Shown in pieces: positions 34,310 through 45,667 of a DNA stretch of 64,000 nucleotides; the stretch's first letter is position 1, and the number at the start of each line of letters is the position of its first letter. The stretch lies in contig JBANAY010000004.1 of NCBI GenBank assembly GCA_037952775.1, forward strand, positions 3,534,001-3,598,000, given 5' to 3'. Both the position numbers and the translations under genes were made by a program. The notes below the pieces were generated by a model. That model was not told the DNA's origin and ran no database searches. It saw only the letters and a program-made list of their open reading frames with translations. The stretch comes from Clonostachys chloroleuca. Taxonomy: Eukaryota > Ascomycota > Sordariomycetes > Hypocreales > Bionectriaceae.

Positions 34310-35586
34310 CTACTCCTTCTCTGGAACCACAACGCCCCAGCTGTGGTTGGCACGGCCGTACAAAATGTCACCTAGTACGGTCTTGATCTTGTGCGTGATC
34401 TCCCCGGCCTGGAGTTCGGGATGGATTGGTATCATTATGTCCTGGCCACGGTGGCGAATCTGGCTGATAGGGCAAATGAAGAACTACGCACAGCCAAGGT
34501 TAGCATTATGATTTTTGTTATTCGATGAAGGGAAATACTCACCCCTGTTCCTGTAGCGAAGGACTCTTGGATACGACCCTCTGCTTGGGCCTCAAATAAC
34601 TCGCCGATGGTAAACTTGCGCTCTGTGACTTCAATATCACCAACCAATTTCTGGCGGACAAATTCAAGGCAGCTGCGACGAGTAACGCCACTTAGAATTA
34701 GTTTGTCATCCAGGGGAGCTGTTATGAGCTCTGTCTTTCCATCCTTGCGCTTCCAAACAACAAAGAAGTTGCTGGCACCAGCCTCGGTGCATTCGCCCTT
34801 GTCACCGTAGAGCCAAAGGATTTCGTGGAATCCTTGCATGTGTGGACCTTGTTTGGCTATCATCGACGGGCCATAGTTGGCACCAATCTTCGCATAGCCG
34901 TAGCCACCAGCCCAAGCACGAACCAAATCATCAGGTGATGTGTGTAGGCGCATACCACCAGGGTAGCTATCCAAGCGGGGAATAAAGCCGGCCATGATAT
35001 AAAATAACGCCTCCTTAGGGGCGTTAACACCAATCCGAGGCTGGGTGCCGATGAGGATTGGGCGAATGTAGAGGAATCCTCCAGCACGATCCTTGGGCAG
35101 CCAACGTGGGCCATCAACACTCAACAAAGTCACGATGAGCTTCTCCATTTCGGCAGCGTCAAATGTAGGTAGGGAGATGCGACTGGCAGACACATTGAGC
35201 CGCTCGCAGTTGAGATTTGGCCGGAAAAGTCGGAGTTTGCCATCATCGCCTCGGTAGGCTTTCATACCCTCAAAACACTCCGTGGCGTAGTTAAGAACTG
35301 ACGCAGTGGGCATAATGCTGAGAGGGCCATAGGGCTTAAGCTGAGGAGCTTCCCAGCCTGTGTAGGCTCTCCAGACAGCAGTAATCATATGATCAGTGCA
35401 AATGGTCTCATCAGAGGCGTTGGCAGTTGCCTCGTTAGGGACGGCGCGAGGGTTGGCTGTGAATATGTACTTGATTTTGGAAGCGTCCAACTGGGCGGCG
35501 TTTGAGCCGTTTGCGAGGGCCTCCTTGCCCTTCAGGCCAGATGCGTTGACCTGGGTGTCCGCTAGTGGGACAGTAGTTGGAGCCAT
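34310..35586 (-). CDS. branched-chain amino-acid aminotransferase
   Basis: PLP fold-type IV transaminase exchanging amino groups between Leu/Ile/Val (or related) and 2-oxo acids. Exon 1 is 34543-35586, the 59 nt intron 34484-34542, and exon 2 34310-34483, giving 405 residues. Diagnostic parts: YGPLSIMPTASVLNYATECFEG... start of the core, FRPNLNCERLN, FLYIRPILIGT, the PLP Lys in GYAKIGANYGP (about 233), CTEAGASNFFVVW, and, after splicing, TGFFICPISQIRHRG. The N-terminus (MAPTTVPLADTQVNASG) is not a strong mitochondrial presequence, so a cytosolic or pathway-dedicated copy is possible. Convergent with the RraA-fusion gene (290 bp apart). Confidence 0.9.
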
Positions 35587-38500
35587 TTCGTCGGTTACTT
35601 TGCAAAGATAAACCAGTATACGGTGTTCTTTAACATGAGCAAACGGAGCTTCTTTTATATCCTACGAAAGGTTGAAATAAGCAAAAGGCTCTCGCCGGTG
35701 GGTAGCCTGGATACAGCCAGAACCCCTAATATTCCTGGCGAAGGTAGCTACGTGGTGGGTAAAGCCTCACCAGCCGGATCAGTTAAACTTTGCTCCGATA
35801 TCGAGTACAAACATACGCACATTCACGAGTGTCAGCAGGGAAATCATGTGGTGATGTGACCAACCCTGACATGCATGTAGGCTGTAACTGATCAGGATTG
35901 AGACAAGTCTCACTGGCCACAATGCCTTCAACCCTGGCCGAAAACCCGATGAATGGTCTTGTGTTACAAATGTGATTGACTGCTGTACGTAAACATAAGT
36001 TCCCTCATGTGGAAAACTATCAGCTCATGCTGCACTATCATCCAACACAGGAGTAGTTCCCCTCTCAACATTCAGCTTGTATGTAAAACACAATGCCACA
36101 TCTCGCCTTATCATGAACCAAAAGTTATACATATCAAGACTATAACACTAAGTAAAGAAACACTCCTAATGCAATATCCATGGGCTAACTTTATTGTGCT
36201 ATACTCTCAATGCATGGCAACCCAATATTGTGTTCTGGTCAACCAGAGCGCGCACACCCCCAGAATCCTTCTATCTTAATCTTTCCAGGGCACTGACGTA
36301 AGTTCGGAATGTCTCCTCTGCATTCATTGGCAATAAGGACGAGGTAGATCCCGCCAATGTCTCGGATGGCGCCACGCTGCAACTGAGACATGGCTGGGAG
36401 CGAATAAGGAACTTCATAGCTATTGATCACAAATGAAGGTTATCGTCGTATTTCTTTTACGAGAATGGGCTGACTCCGAATGTCTGAGAGTAATTAACGC
36501 TGACCACATTGTCCAGTACGTCAAGCCATGCAGTGGTCACACCACAAAAAATTAACGTAGAAAAAAACAATGAGTAGATTACATGATGGGATGGACGCTC
36601 TCCTATCCTGGGCACAGACTCAGAGAACCTACCCCTAAAGATGTCCCCTCCAAGCCATCCTCCTACACGTACCTAAGATAACTTGCAGGATAGTAAGCCC
36701 ACTATGCTAGATACCCGAAAACTCACGATTTCCATGCTTTACATTACTTGCAAGCATTCCAATTGTGCCATTTTATGTGATGTGAGGGATCAACGAATGG
36801 ATCAACTGCAGCAAATCCCCTAGGCTCTAACAATCCTCAAGACCCCTTTAGCCAGCTTGTTTCCCTCACGAAAAGGAGCGCCGAGGTGTCCTTAAGGGAC
36901 AGGCCGGAACATTTTTGAGTATGCGGTTTGTCGATTTTCATACAAACAGCTACAGTAGCATTGGACCTCACCACCCCTTTCATCAGTCATAGATCTAAGG
37001 AATCAAGCCGATCTATGATTGGACGTAAGCTTTTTGTCTACACTAATGATGATGTACGTCGTCAATTGTACCGCGTACCCCCTCACAACCTCACCGGCGC
37101 CGGTAAACAGCATTCTTCAAGAGATACTTCCAATCTCACTCCTCACGGAAGATCTAACAAATTACAATGCGCATTACTTCTATTCCAAATCAAACCATAG
37201 ACTGATTTTACAGCCAATGTATAATCACGAGCCTTTTCCTTATGAAACAGCCTTATCGAGACAAGCCTCGGCTAGCCATACAGCATTCATATCTGTATAG
37301 GCTGTGGGTCTGTCTTGACAGCCGGTCTAGACCTTAAATATTACTTACCCCTAGAATAAATCAAGACACGGAGAGAGCCTCCCGTGGAATTCGAAACAGA
37401 GATCTCAAATTACCTAGGAATCTTGGCATTAGATAGGCGTTATCGCTTACCGGAGGAGCACGCAAAAACACAGAATTCCCCAACCAGTACCAATTGTGCA
37501 TACTAAGGCTCTATCACCTGCCTTTTGAGGTTGAATACGGATAACTGTCTATGGACAAGCTTCGGGGCACGGAGACTGGGGCCAAATAGAGTAATTAACT
37601 GCTCGCGTGGCGAGCCTGCAACGCTGATTCACGTATCCACTGTGCCGCGATGGGATCGTTCGATATCAGATCCAATTGCTAATAACGTTCGTGAGCAGAA
37701 CACAAAGCCTCGCATTTCCTTGTCAAGAAAAGACTTTTGCCCAGAAAGGAAGCCAAGAATCAGGAACGAATGCCCTGGTCTAGCGCTGAGCGGGAAACAC
37801 ACCGGCCTGAACGGGATGTCATTGCTAAAAACCAGGTGTCCCAAATTGACTCGAGCAACGACCATGGTTTATTGGTCATATATTGGACACAACCACCCTC
37901 CCACAGATAGTTATGGTGCTGGACCGACATCGGGTGATCACCGAGATGCGCGGAGGCCTCGGTGGCAATAGTGGATGGTCCCAACACTTCGGATGGGTCG
38001 ATTCAAGACTCAATTGGCAAGGCTAAGCGAATCTTCTGACTCGGTCACCCACGCTATCTGCAGGGAGCGTGAAAAATAGTGTTCCAGAAGCCAACAAACA
38101 CTGTAGCTAGCCTCGGGGGCGTCTGCCAAATGCCGCACATCTCCACTCTCTAAAATCAAGGGCCAATACGCCATCAAGGTGGGCAGAACCAACGAACAGG
38201 AGCTTGGGATAGCGCGACACATGAAGGCTGTGCCCCTTGAATATGTGGGAACGGTGGGTTCTGAAGACGATAGTCTCTTGCGCCCCTGACCCTGCCAACA
38301 TGAAGGGGCTAGGCCATCGGTGCCCTCGGATCGTGATTGTACGAGGTTATGCGTCTAGAGATGCAGGTCAGCTCAGTGGACCCTGAAGCCAACATCCAAT
38401 CGGCCCTGAAGACAGGCTAGAATAGATCAGATGAAGAAAGTTTTGACACGCAGGCAATCGTCATCGCTTGTGAATCATGGGCGAGATCCGCCTTTATGGG

Positions 38501-38668
38501 GCCATGTTTCCTTTTGATTTTCCCCTACATACCCCATCCATCCCCCAACCTTGTCCGTTTGACGGCGGTGCATCATCTGCAGCTCTTTGACAGAGATCAT
38601 CGATCGTCCCTGCAGGATTGCGTCCGATCTTAGATTCAACCCCCGCAGCAGCGGCTGCAACAGCAACA
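35587..38668. other. gene-poor stretch
   Basis: 3 kb with no supported gene. Frames at 36007-36279, 36928-37300 and 37525-37987 (both strands) have no family features. May contain decayed DNA, but I could not identify a source. Confidence 0.4.
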
Positions 38669-40186
38669 ATGTCTTCGTTTGTTACTGAGATGTGGTCGTG
38701 GTACGCAGTTACCGTACTCATTGTACTGGCGAGACTGTAAGTTGCTTGAAGATTTTGTATCTGTTGGTTCTTTGAGCTGACCCGACTTGGTAATAACAGG
38801 GCATCGCGACGACTTCTCTACAAATCCTTCAAGGCTCTGCAGCTCGACGATTGGCTCATGTGTTTCACCCTCATCATATATACCATTTTGCTCGCCATTG
38901 TCTGGGTACAGACCTACACCCCGACAAACCTTGTTCAGCCGGGCGACGAAGTCGGCATGTCGGAAGAGGAAATAAAGACGAGGGAATATGGATCCAAACT
39001 TGTTCTCGTAACGGAACATTTGACGGTTGTCACTCTCTGGGGAGTCAAAGCTTGCTTACTGTTGATGTACTCGCGATTAACGTAAGACTCGAACGCTGGC
39101 CGATGATTCCGCTTCGACTCCGACTAACACCACCCTTTTAGCATGAGTTTGAGACAAAACCTCCTTGTTAAGTTTGTCGCAATATATGTCGTCGCAAGTT
39201 TTGTTGTCATGGAGATCCTATGGTTTGTGTGGTGCAGACCCTTCCATTACTATTGGAAAGTTCCTCCGCCTGATTGTAGGTCAAATTCCTCCCCCTCACG
39301 AGGATATTCGACCAAGAAGATTGACTAATGCATGCTGTCCTCAGTGAATTGCTCCGCTGAGACCAATCATATGATCACGGTGAGTTTCCTGGAGAGTACC
39401 CCCTCGTTGTACATTTACTAACTCTCTATCTCAGCAAGCCGTGTTTAATATTTCATCGGATATCATGATCATTTGCCTTCCCATGCCAGTTCTCATTCAA
39501 TCACAGCTCCCTACGAAGAGAAAACTCATTCTCTGCAGCGTTTTTGCTCTGGGTGTCTTCACAGTAAGACTACTTCTAATACCAGCGTCAAAATGTTCCA
39601 TGCTAACTCTTCGCCTCTCTTTTAGATTGTCGCTGCTTCTCTCAGCAAGTACTACAGTCTAGGTTCGCCATATGGCACTGAGTGGATATTTTGGTACATC
39701 CGCGAGGTCTCTACCGCCATCATCACCGCGAACCTACCCCTCACATGGACACTTCTCCAGAAGATCTTTGGGCTTTCGGCTTTTTACAATTCAAGATACG
39801 GAAAGTCCTCCAACCCACGCACAGCCGATGCCACGACTGGTGGACGCTTCCGATCTGCCTATGGAAATTTGAGCAGTCGTGTCCGAGACGAGCGCACGCC
39901 AAAAAGGCCTGACCCGAATGAGATCGAAATCAGCCCATCGTCCAGCCAGGAACAGATCAACGGCGAGTACGGGCTTCCTCTCAAAATTTGGCAGCAACGA
40001 GAAGTGCGTATCACCACTGAGGAAGTTACAACCCAACATGGGCGAGCGCTGTCTCACGATAGTACACCAGGGGTTGTTGAACCTGTCAGCTACACTGTCA
40101 ATAATAGCCCACCTGGAAGTATCCATGGTGACAAGTCCGTGGATGCGGAGATGGGTGTTGTCACAAAAGTGTCACACGGAGTATAG
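38669..40186 (+). CDS. fungal rhodopsin-domain (PTH11-like) integral membrane protein
   Basis: Seven-helix membrane protein of the fungal rhodopsin-domain family (relatives of the PTH11 receptor, without the CFEM domain). Six exons: 38669-38736, 38800-39081, 39142-39275, 39345-39379, 39435-39563 and 39626-40186, giving 402 residues. Typical blocks appear in order: ARLASRRLLYKSFKALQLDDWLM; long second loop with EYGSKLVLVTEHLTVVTLWGVKACLLLMY; CRPFHYYW; NCSAETNHMITQAVFNISSDIMI; LPTKRKLIL; FGLSAFYNSRYG. The ~120-residue hydrophilic tail is Ser/Thr/Glu-rich. Family members have been proposed as sensors, but ligand and pathway are unknown. Confidence 0.87.
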
Positions 40187-41095
40187 AATATCCCGTGTTT
40201 TAATATTAATAGACATATAGATAGTAATTTGTATTATTTTTGTAACTTTACTGGGTTCACATTACGTTGGGTGAAGCGTCAGATCAACATCCCATGCTAA
40301 GGGGGCAACGATCTGCTCTTGGCACTTAGCATCAATTAAGATACACGTTTCAGCTAGCTAATCGCGCCGGGTTGGCCGGCAGGATATACCGGCAGATTTG
40401 GCAGCCAACCGGCAGCCATGCCTAACAAGGATTCGTCAACTACTAAGGTGACAGGACAGCAAGACTAATGAACGCGTTGGCTTCCTGGTGGAGTTGTCGG
40501 TTCTTCTTGTGTCTTGCGCAACACGTGCGGCTAATCCTAGGAAATTACCAGAGCCCTAGTCTAGTGGTATAAACCAACGGCGAGTCAGCCATTCTCAACT
40601 ACATGAGTTTTTATGATACGCTTGGGAGGAGACCCGATTCCACTCCCTCCCTGCCTCCCCTGCCCGGGTAAAAGTTTGACTAATTCACAATTCTGAAATT
40701 CTAGGATGGCATCAGGGGCGTGGACTTGAACGTATGGGTTATGTAACGTAGGGATGCTCGGGTTCGATACTGATAGGCAATTCCCGAGACCATGGAATTA
40801 TCGCTCCCTTCTCAAATAGATACATTGCACCTTATATTGAGCTACAACAGCCATGTGTGGGTTCGGATTCTGTTTTTAGATACATAATAACCACGGTCAA
40901 TTATATCAAGTGTATAGTTGAAGACACACAATTTTTCAAATCAACCTTAATATTATCAAGGATACAAGCTGTCTTTGAAATAGAGCAGAGATGCGTTCCA
41001 TGACTATGAAACATGATAACTAAGAATCTTACTATCTAACTATGCACGCTTCGTTCAAGTTCATGTATTAAATTCCAGACTGATAGCAGTCAAAA
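40187..41095. other. intergenic with tRNA-like and CCGGCAG-repeat signals
   Basis: No protein gene. It contains a tRNA-promoter-like segment (40551-40645) and three CCGGCAG words within a short inverted-repeat setting (40371-40415); both are described among the findings. Confidence 0.4.
40551..40645 (+). repeat. tRNA-like segment, possible SINE head or tRNA relic
   Basis: TAGTCTAGTGG at 40557-40567 matches the tRNA A-box and is followed by TATAA as in fungal tRNA D-arms. GACCCGATTCC at 40631-40641, within GGAGGAGACCCGATTCC, resembles the tRNA variable-region/B-box. The spacing is longer than in an intact tRNA and the acceptor and T stems do not pair, so this is not a functional tRNA gene. 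A tRNA-derived SINE or pseudogene is possible. Confidence 0.3.
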
Positions 41096-41773
41096 CTACC
41101 ACGTCTTCTCCCACACCCTGCGCCAAAATGGCATCTCAGCCAGACGAGCCTTCTCGGTCTCCTCAAGGCCTCCTTCCTCCCATTGCCTACACTCAGCATT
41201 AATCTCCGCCATACCACTATGGAGATCCGCCTCAGCTGGCTTAACGAATCCATAGCCGCACCGTCCCTCGAGCATATATTTGATTTTACCAACCAAAAAC
41301 ATGAAGAAGGCGAAGAATAGAGCAAAGTAAGAGGTGATGAAGCCCCTCCCCTAGTATCCCACGGAAAGAAGACGTCGAACCCAACGAAGAACAACGCTAC
41401 ACTTCCCATGACCAAAGACACGATGGGGCTCCAGGGCGTATAGGGGGCGACGTAGTAAAAGTGCTCGTCAGTCAAACCCTGGGCTTGACGGGCACGCCAG
41501 AAGCCCATATATGTGATGAGCATGAAGACGTATGTTTGCGATGAGTGCTGTTGTCGTAAGATCGACAAACCAGTAGAATACTTCGACGGCCTTGTTAGAA
41601 GCGGCAAGGAAATTGATGCAGCTAATTAGGGTAGTAAGCAGCACACAGTAGATCGGTACCCCTGCTTTTGTGCACTTGTTCAGGAAGGCTGGTGCTTGAC
41701 CATCTGAAACACATAAAATGATAATTTCATCTGACAGAAGATCGAATTCCGGACGGGTTCCAAAACTTACCGC

Positions 41774-44708
41774 ATCGGAAGAGGGCGGCCCTCGAACGGA
41801 GGGGCTCGACCACCACGCCATCCACACCTGCTATTACACCAATAAGTGGCGGCGGTGACATCTCACCACTTAATCTTGGTGGTAAAGGGAAGGGTAGAAG
41901 GCATCGAAATAGGGCGGTCCCCGACCTGAGGGCCTAGATAAGTAAGAAAACAGTCAGCAGGAAACAGAGACCAGGGAGTATGGCGTATCCTAACGCTGGT
42001 CAGGTCGCTTTCTTTGTTTTTCTACCTAGTACAGGTACAAATAACCACGAATCAGGAGAGTAGTAGTGACAATGTATATTATGATACTGATGCCTACTGA
42101 GTAAATGGAAGGATAGGGCGATAGAGTAGACTGAGAAATACTAGTAGATATAGTAGGAGGATAAAGCAGAATCTCTATTTATTCTATCTATAGACTTCTT
42201 ATGGAGGCTTATCTCTATATCTATTATCGCTATACGGAAGGGTCCAAATAATATGGTCGAATGATCTTGATTGATCCCTATGAGGTTGGCCGTACGCAGG
42301 TTAGTTATTAACCAACCGATAAGCGATAAGATGTTTGTCTGGTTACGGTGCTTTGCCTGCCCCAGGCAGATTTGGAGGGTATCGCTAGTAACGGAACCAA
42401 CGGGCACTGAATAGAATTGCAGGTCCCAGTTATCACGCCATGTTACGGGCGGTGGCAGTGCTAAAGTGAGGTATTAATGCAGGCCGACGACCAACGTGCA
42501 GCAAACATGAACAGGGTAACACCTCTTACGTTAGCCATGCAAATCACGACCTGCCCAAGCTGCCCTACATCTTACTAGCTACTGGAATTCCACATCCTCA
42601 TCTCCCTCTACCCTCTTTATACTTTATCACAGCCTTTATAGAACAGCATCAAAACCTCTACTACACCCCTCTCCATATCGGCTTAGTGCTCTAGTTTATT
42701 CGATTACCCATGGAACGGCCGGGCTACTCAGGGCAGGTCCTAGTACCAGAGGGACTTAGCACAGAGACCTTGGCTTTGGCAGTAACCAACCATAAGGTGG
42801 ATTGCCAAGACGAATCCACACAGATCACAGAAGCACGCATCGTATCGGCGGATCGTCTGGTTGGGTTACACCCTACGGAATCTCAATCTTCGGGGCAGAC
42901 AAGGTCTGCTCTAATTCTCCATCTCCCAGCAGAGATTCTAGCTCAAACCTTCAGTCTCTTCCAGCATCCAGGTATTCAGATGGGGAAATTGGAAATACAC
43001 CGTGCTAGTATCGATTTCACATCAAGCCAGCATATAATCCAAAACATACGCCTAGTATGCCGGGTATTCAATATTCTCGCCTCTCGGTTTTTGCTATCAG
43101 TTCTTCATATCCAGAACAATAAACGATCACTACATCGGATACAAGCTCTTATTAAAGCCCCTATCTTACAAAGTGGGCTACACGCGATTCAGGTGCACTT
43201 TGAATTTTTTTTTCTTTGAGCTTGCCGGCACTAGATGGAAATTCTTCATGCACGCACGAGACAAAGCCTGGCATCTTACTCACTGTGTCACCTCGTCCCT
43301 GAACGAGGAGCATGATTCAGATCCTTCATCAGTAGCAAAACACAAGGTGATGTTGGATAACTTCCTCGCCTTGTACTCGGCAGCTCATCATCTTCTCGGG
43401 GGCGAACCGGATGCTATTTTCGCCGGATATACATCGAATGATAAGAGACTTGTATCTGAGTACGAGGGAATGCTCGAAAGAGCATACACAGAGTACAGGT
43501 CAAAATAAATGGAGCATCGGGAAATGATCGTTGGGAGGTCGATCGTTCAGGAACTGGAACATTTGTTCCGTGGTCTGAAGCATACACAGCCTATATCACT
43601 CGGGTTTATGCAATCTCCAGGCAGGTCATTCTCCAGTGGAGTATTAGATGGAACTGAGGGTGTTTACAACAGCCTAACAACTGCTCATGCCTGGGGGGAT
43701 ATTGGCAGGTCGAGGTTTGAGCTGGCTGGGAAGGAGTTTGCTCTACAAGCCGAAATGATGTGGGATATTCCTATTATCATCCATCAAACTGGTGGAACCC
43801 TCATCAGCTTAGGACTTTGCGATACTCTTGTTAGCAGAGACTATTCGTTGATTTGTTCGAAGAAGGTCACCCTGCCCTTTACAGGCCCATCTGACTGGCT
43901 CGCTCTATCCAAGGCATGTGAGTCTCTGGAGAGTGTCCGCCTTGAGCGCTTAGCCTATAACTTCAAACTTGGTGACCACAGCCTGCCTTTAGTTGCAGCT
44001 CACAGCGGTTTAGCGGAAGGTCTCGCTTTCCCGATTTCTGAGTATCTGGGTGTACTTCTCTCCGGGAGGCATCTGAGGAGCGTTATGGTCAACACCGCGA
44101 TAGAGGAGTTAGATCTATACGTTGGCGATAGGGATCGATGCCCCCTTGGTCCGGTGCTAGCCCGACTAGACTGCCAGGGTGTGACAATATTATCGCTATC
44201 GAATATCAGCATATCTCAAGAGCACCTTGAGGCACTATGCCGAAATATGAGCCAGATGTTGGAAAGCGTTAACCTTGTCGATATAGCTCTAACCGATGGG
44301 AACTGGGGAACTAGCATTGACTTGCTGTGTGAGAGGCTGATGTGGCGGTGTACTAAAGCCTATTGTACTATCTACATAAACGGACTAGTAGGTGGTGATA
44401 TTAGCCTGTGGGTGATGAGAATTAAGGAACCTAGTGGTATAAATGATGCAAATATGACTGAGAGGGCGAGAGAAAGAGCTGCAAATAAGGAAATTATGGA
44501 TATTCTAACGGGCTATATTAACGGCAGTGGGGCTAGTTCTAATCCAATACCTATATTATTAACGTAGAAGTTAACTAGATAGGCGAGTCTAGGCTAGGCG
44601 AGCTAGATTAAAGTTAGATTTTCCTTCTTTTATCTTCTTCTTCTTATACACCGTAGGGTTTTAATCTATTATATACTGCTACTTATACTATACCTGTTAC
44701 GAATAAGG
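41774..44708. mobile_element. about 2.9 kb insertion inside the permease gene (type unresolved)
   Basis: DNA unrelated to the permease separates two halves that are adjacent in relatives. Its left side probably ends just before the GCG|GTAAGT donor on the minus strand (41768-41774), its right side just after the GCTCGC of LYGLAR (about 44709). No terminal inverted or long terminal repeats were found. A 2 bp GC duplication would restore the exon end but is weak evidence. The interior has a diverged direct repeat (41772-41808 versus 41901-41937), AT-rich 3' DNA (44560-44700) and a broken F-box gene. Boundaries are good to a few tens of bases. Confidence 0.55.
42710..44567 (+). pseudogene. F-box-like gene, broken by frameshift and stop
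   Basis: Read on the plus strand within the insertion. The first frame (42710-43204) has the F-box-like start ALILHLPAEILAQTFSLF and IRLVCRVFNILASRFLLSVLHI. At the nine-T run 43205-43213 one base is in excess; the protein continues in the next frame with ELAGTRWKFFMHARDKAW to a TAA at 43506-43508. The same frame then goes on for 352 codons (43509-44567) with leucine-rich-repeat-like segments (LARLDCQGVTILSLSNISI) and an AT-rich end. CAA-to-TAA is the kind of change made by repeat-induced point mutation, but one codon proves nothing. An ATG directly after the stop means the second half might be a separate gene. Confidence 0.6.
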
Positions 44709-45667
44709 GCGAGCAAGACCGTAGAGTGTCCGGGACGCCGAGTAAAGATAAGCATTACCACAGGACCATCCAGAGAGCAGGATGAAAGCGTTGATGAAGT
44801 GAGGGAGGAAGCTTACACCGAGATTCTGGATCCCAATAACCCACGGACTCGCTCCAGCACCAGGCTTGCCGTCTTCAATAGCACCGAGTAACCCTTTATC
44901 TCGGGAGGAGCAGATGATACCGACGGCGACGACCCCAATGATGTAGAATCCAACAATACGGTAGAATATCAGGCTTGCAACGCGAGGGATGGTTCGGCGG
45001 GGGTTTTGAATCTCTCCAGCGGCTAGAGCGATCATATCAGGACCAGCCACAGTAAAACCAGCGTATATGACAACTTTCCAAACCCCAAGAAATCGCCCTG
45101 TCGCACCCGTAGTGTGATAGGCATGCATGGCACCATCATTCCAGTTCCGAAAACCGTAAGCGTCGTGTCGGGGATTCCCGCCCGACATCGTAACGATAGT
45201 GATAAGAACGAGGAGAACAAGCAAAAAGACCTTGGTAGAAGCCATGATAAACTCGGACTCTCCATACCACTTCACAGCCACGATATTGAGAATAATGCAA
45301 ACTCCCATTCCCATAACTATCCATGCCGCGGCATTTGTTTTTGTATCCCAATACCTAAAAGTGACGGGTTAGAAATGCCATACGCAAAAGGGAATGGTTT
45401 TACGGACTGCATGACTGTTGCAATGGCACTCAATTCAGTACAAACCAGCATGAGTCCCGCAAAAAAATACGTCCATCCCATGGTGAAGCCGATCGATGGG
45501 CAGACAAAGCGAGAGGCCAACTCGAAGATGGAACCGCGGACGGGGAGATAAGCACACATTTCTGCAACAACAAGATAGAGAGGACAAATGAACAAAACAC
45601 CCCAGATTGCATATCCCAGGATTAGCGAGAGGGGGCCAGCTTTGCTCAAAACACCACCGATACCAAC

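Larger units (their letters stand above)
41096..45667 (-). pseudogene. amino-acid permease pseudogene (APC/YAT type), split by a 2.9 kb insertion
   Basis: Remains of a 12-helix fungal amino-acid permease read on the minus strand. Upstream part: 45408-45667 (VGIGGVLSKAGPLSLILGYAIWG, ...SRFVCPSIGFTMGW), an intron, then 44709-45354 (YWDTKTNAAAWIV, AVKWYGESEFIMAS, GGNPRHDAYGFRNW, VAGPDMIALAAGEIQNPRR, ending SASRTLYGLAR). Downstream part begins near 41700 with DGQAPAFLNKCTKAGVPIYCV and ends in MPFWRRVWEKTW at 41096. Lesions: no N-terminal exon (the usual GTIGTGLF block is absent); about 2.9 kb of unrelated DNA between LYGLAR and DGQAPAF, which are contiguous in relatives; one extra base at 41535-41537; one missing base in the C-runs at 41343-41351. 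Clearly non-functional as it stands. Confidence 0.85.

Noticed and set aside
37525..37971. 148-codon plus-strand frame in the gene-poor region
   Set aside because: Arg/Ser/Pro-rich without domain, and a similar-size frame exists on the other strand.
41774..44708. Interpretation of the permease interruption as a very long intron
   Set aside because: No fungal intron approaches 2.9 kb, the segment carries its own broken gene, and the permease has independent lesions.
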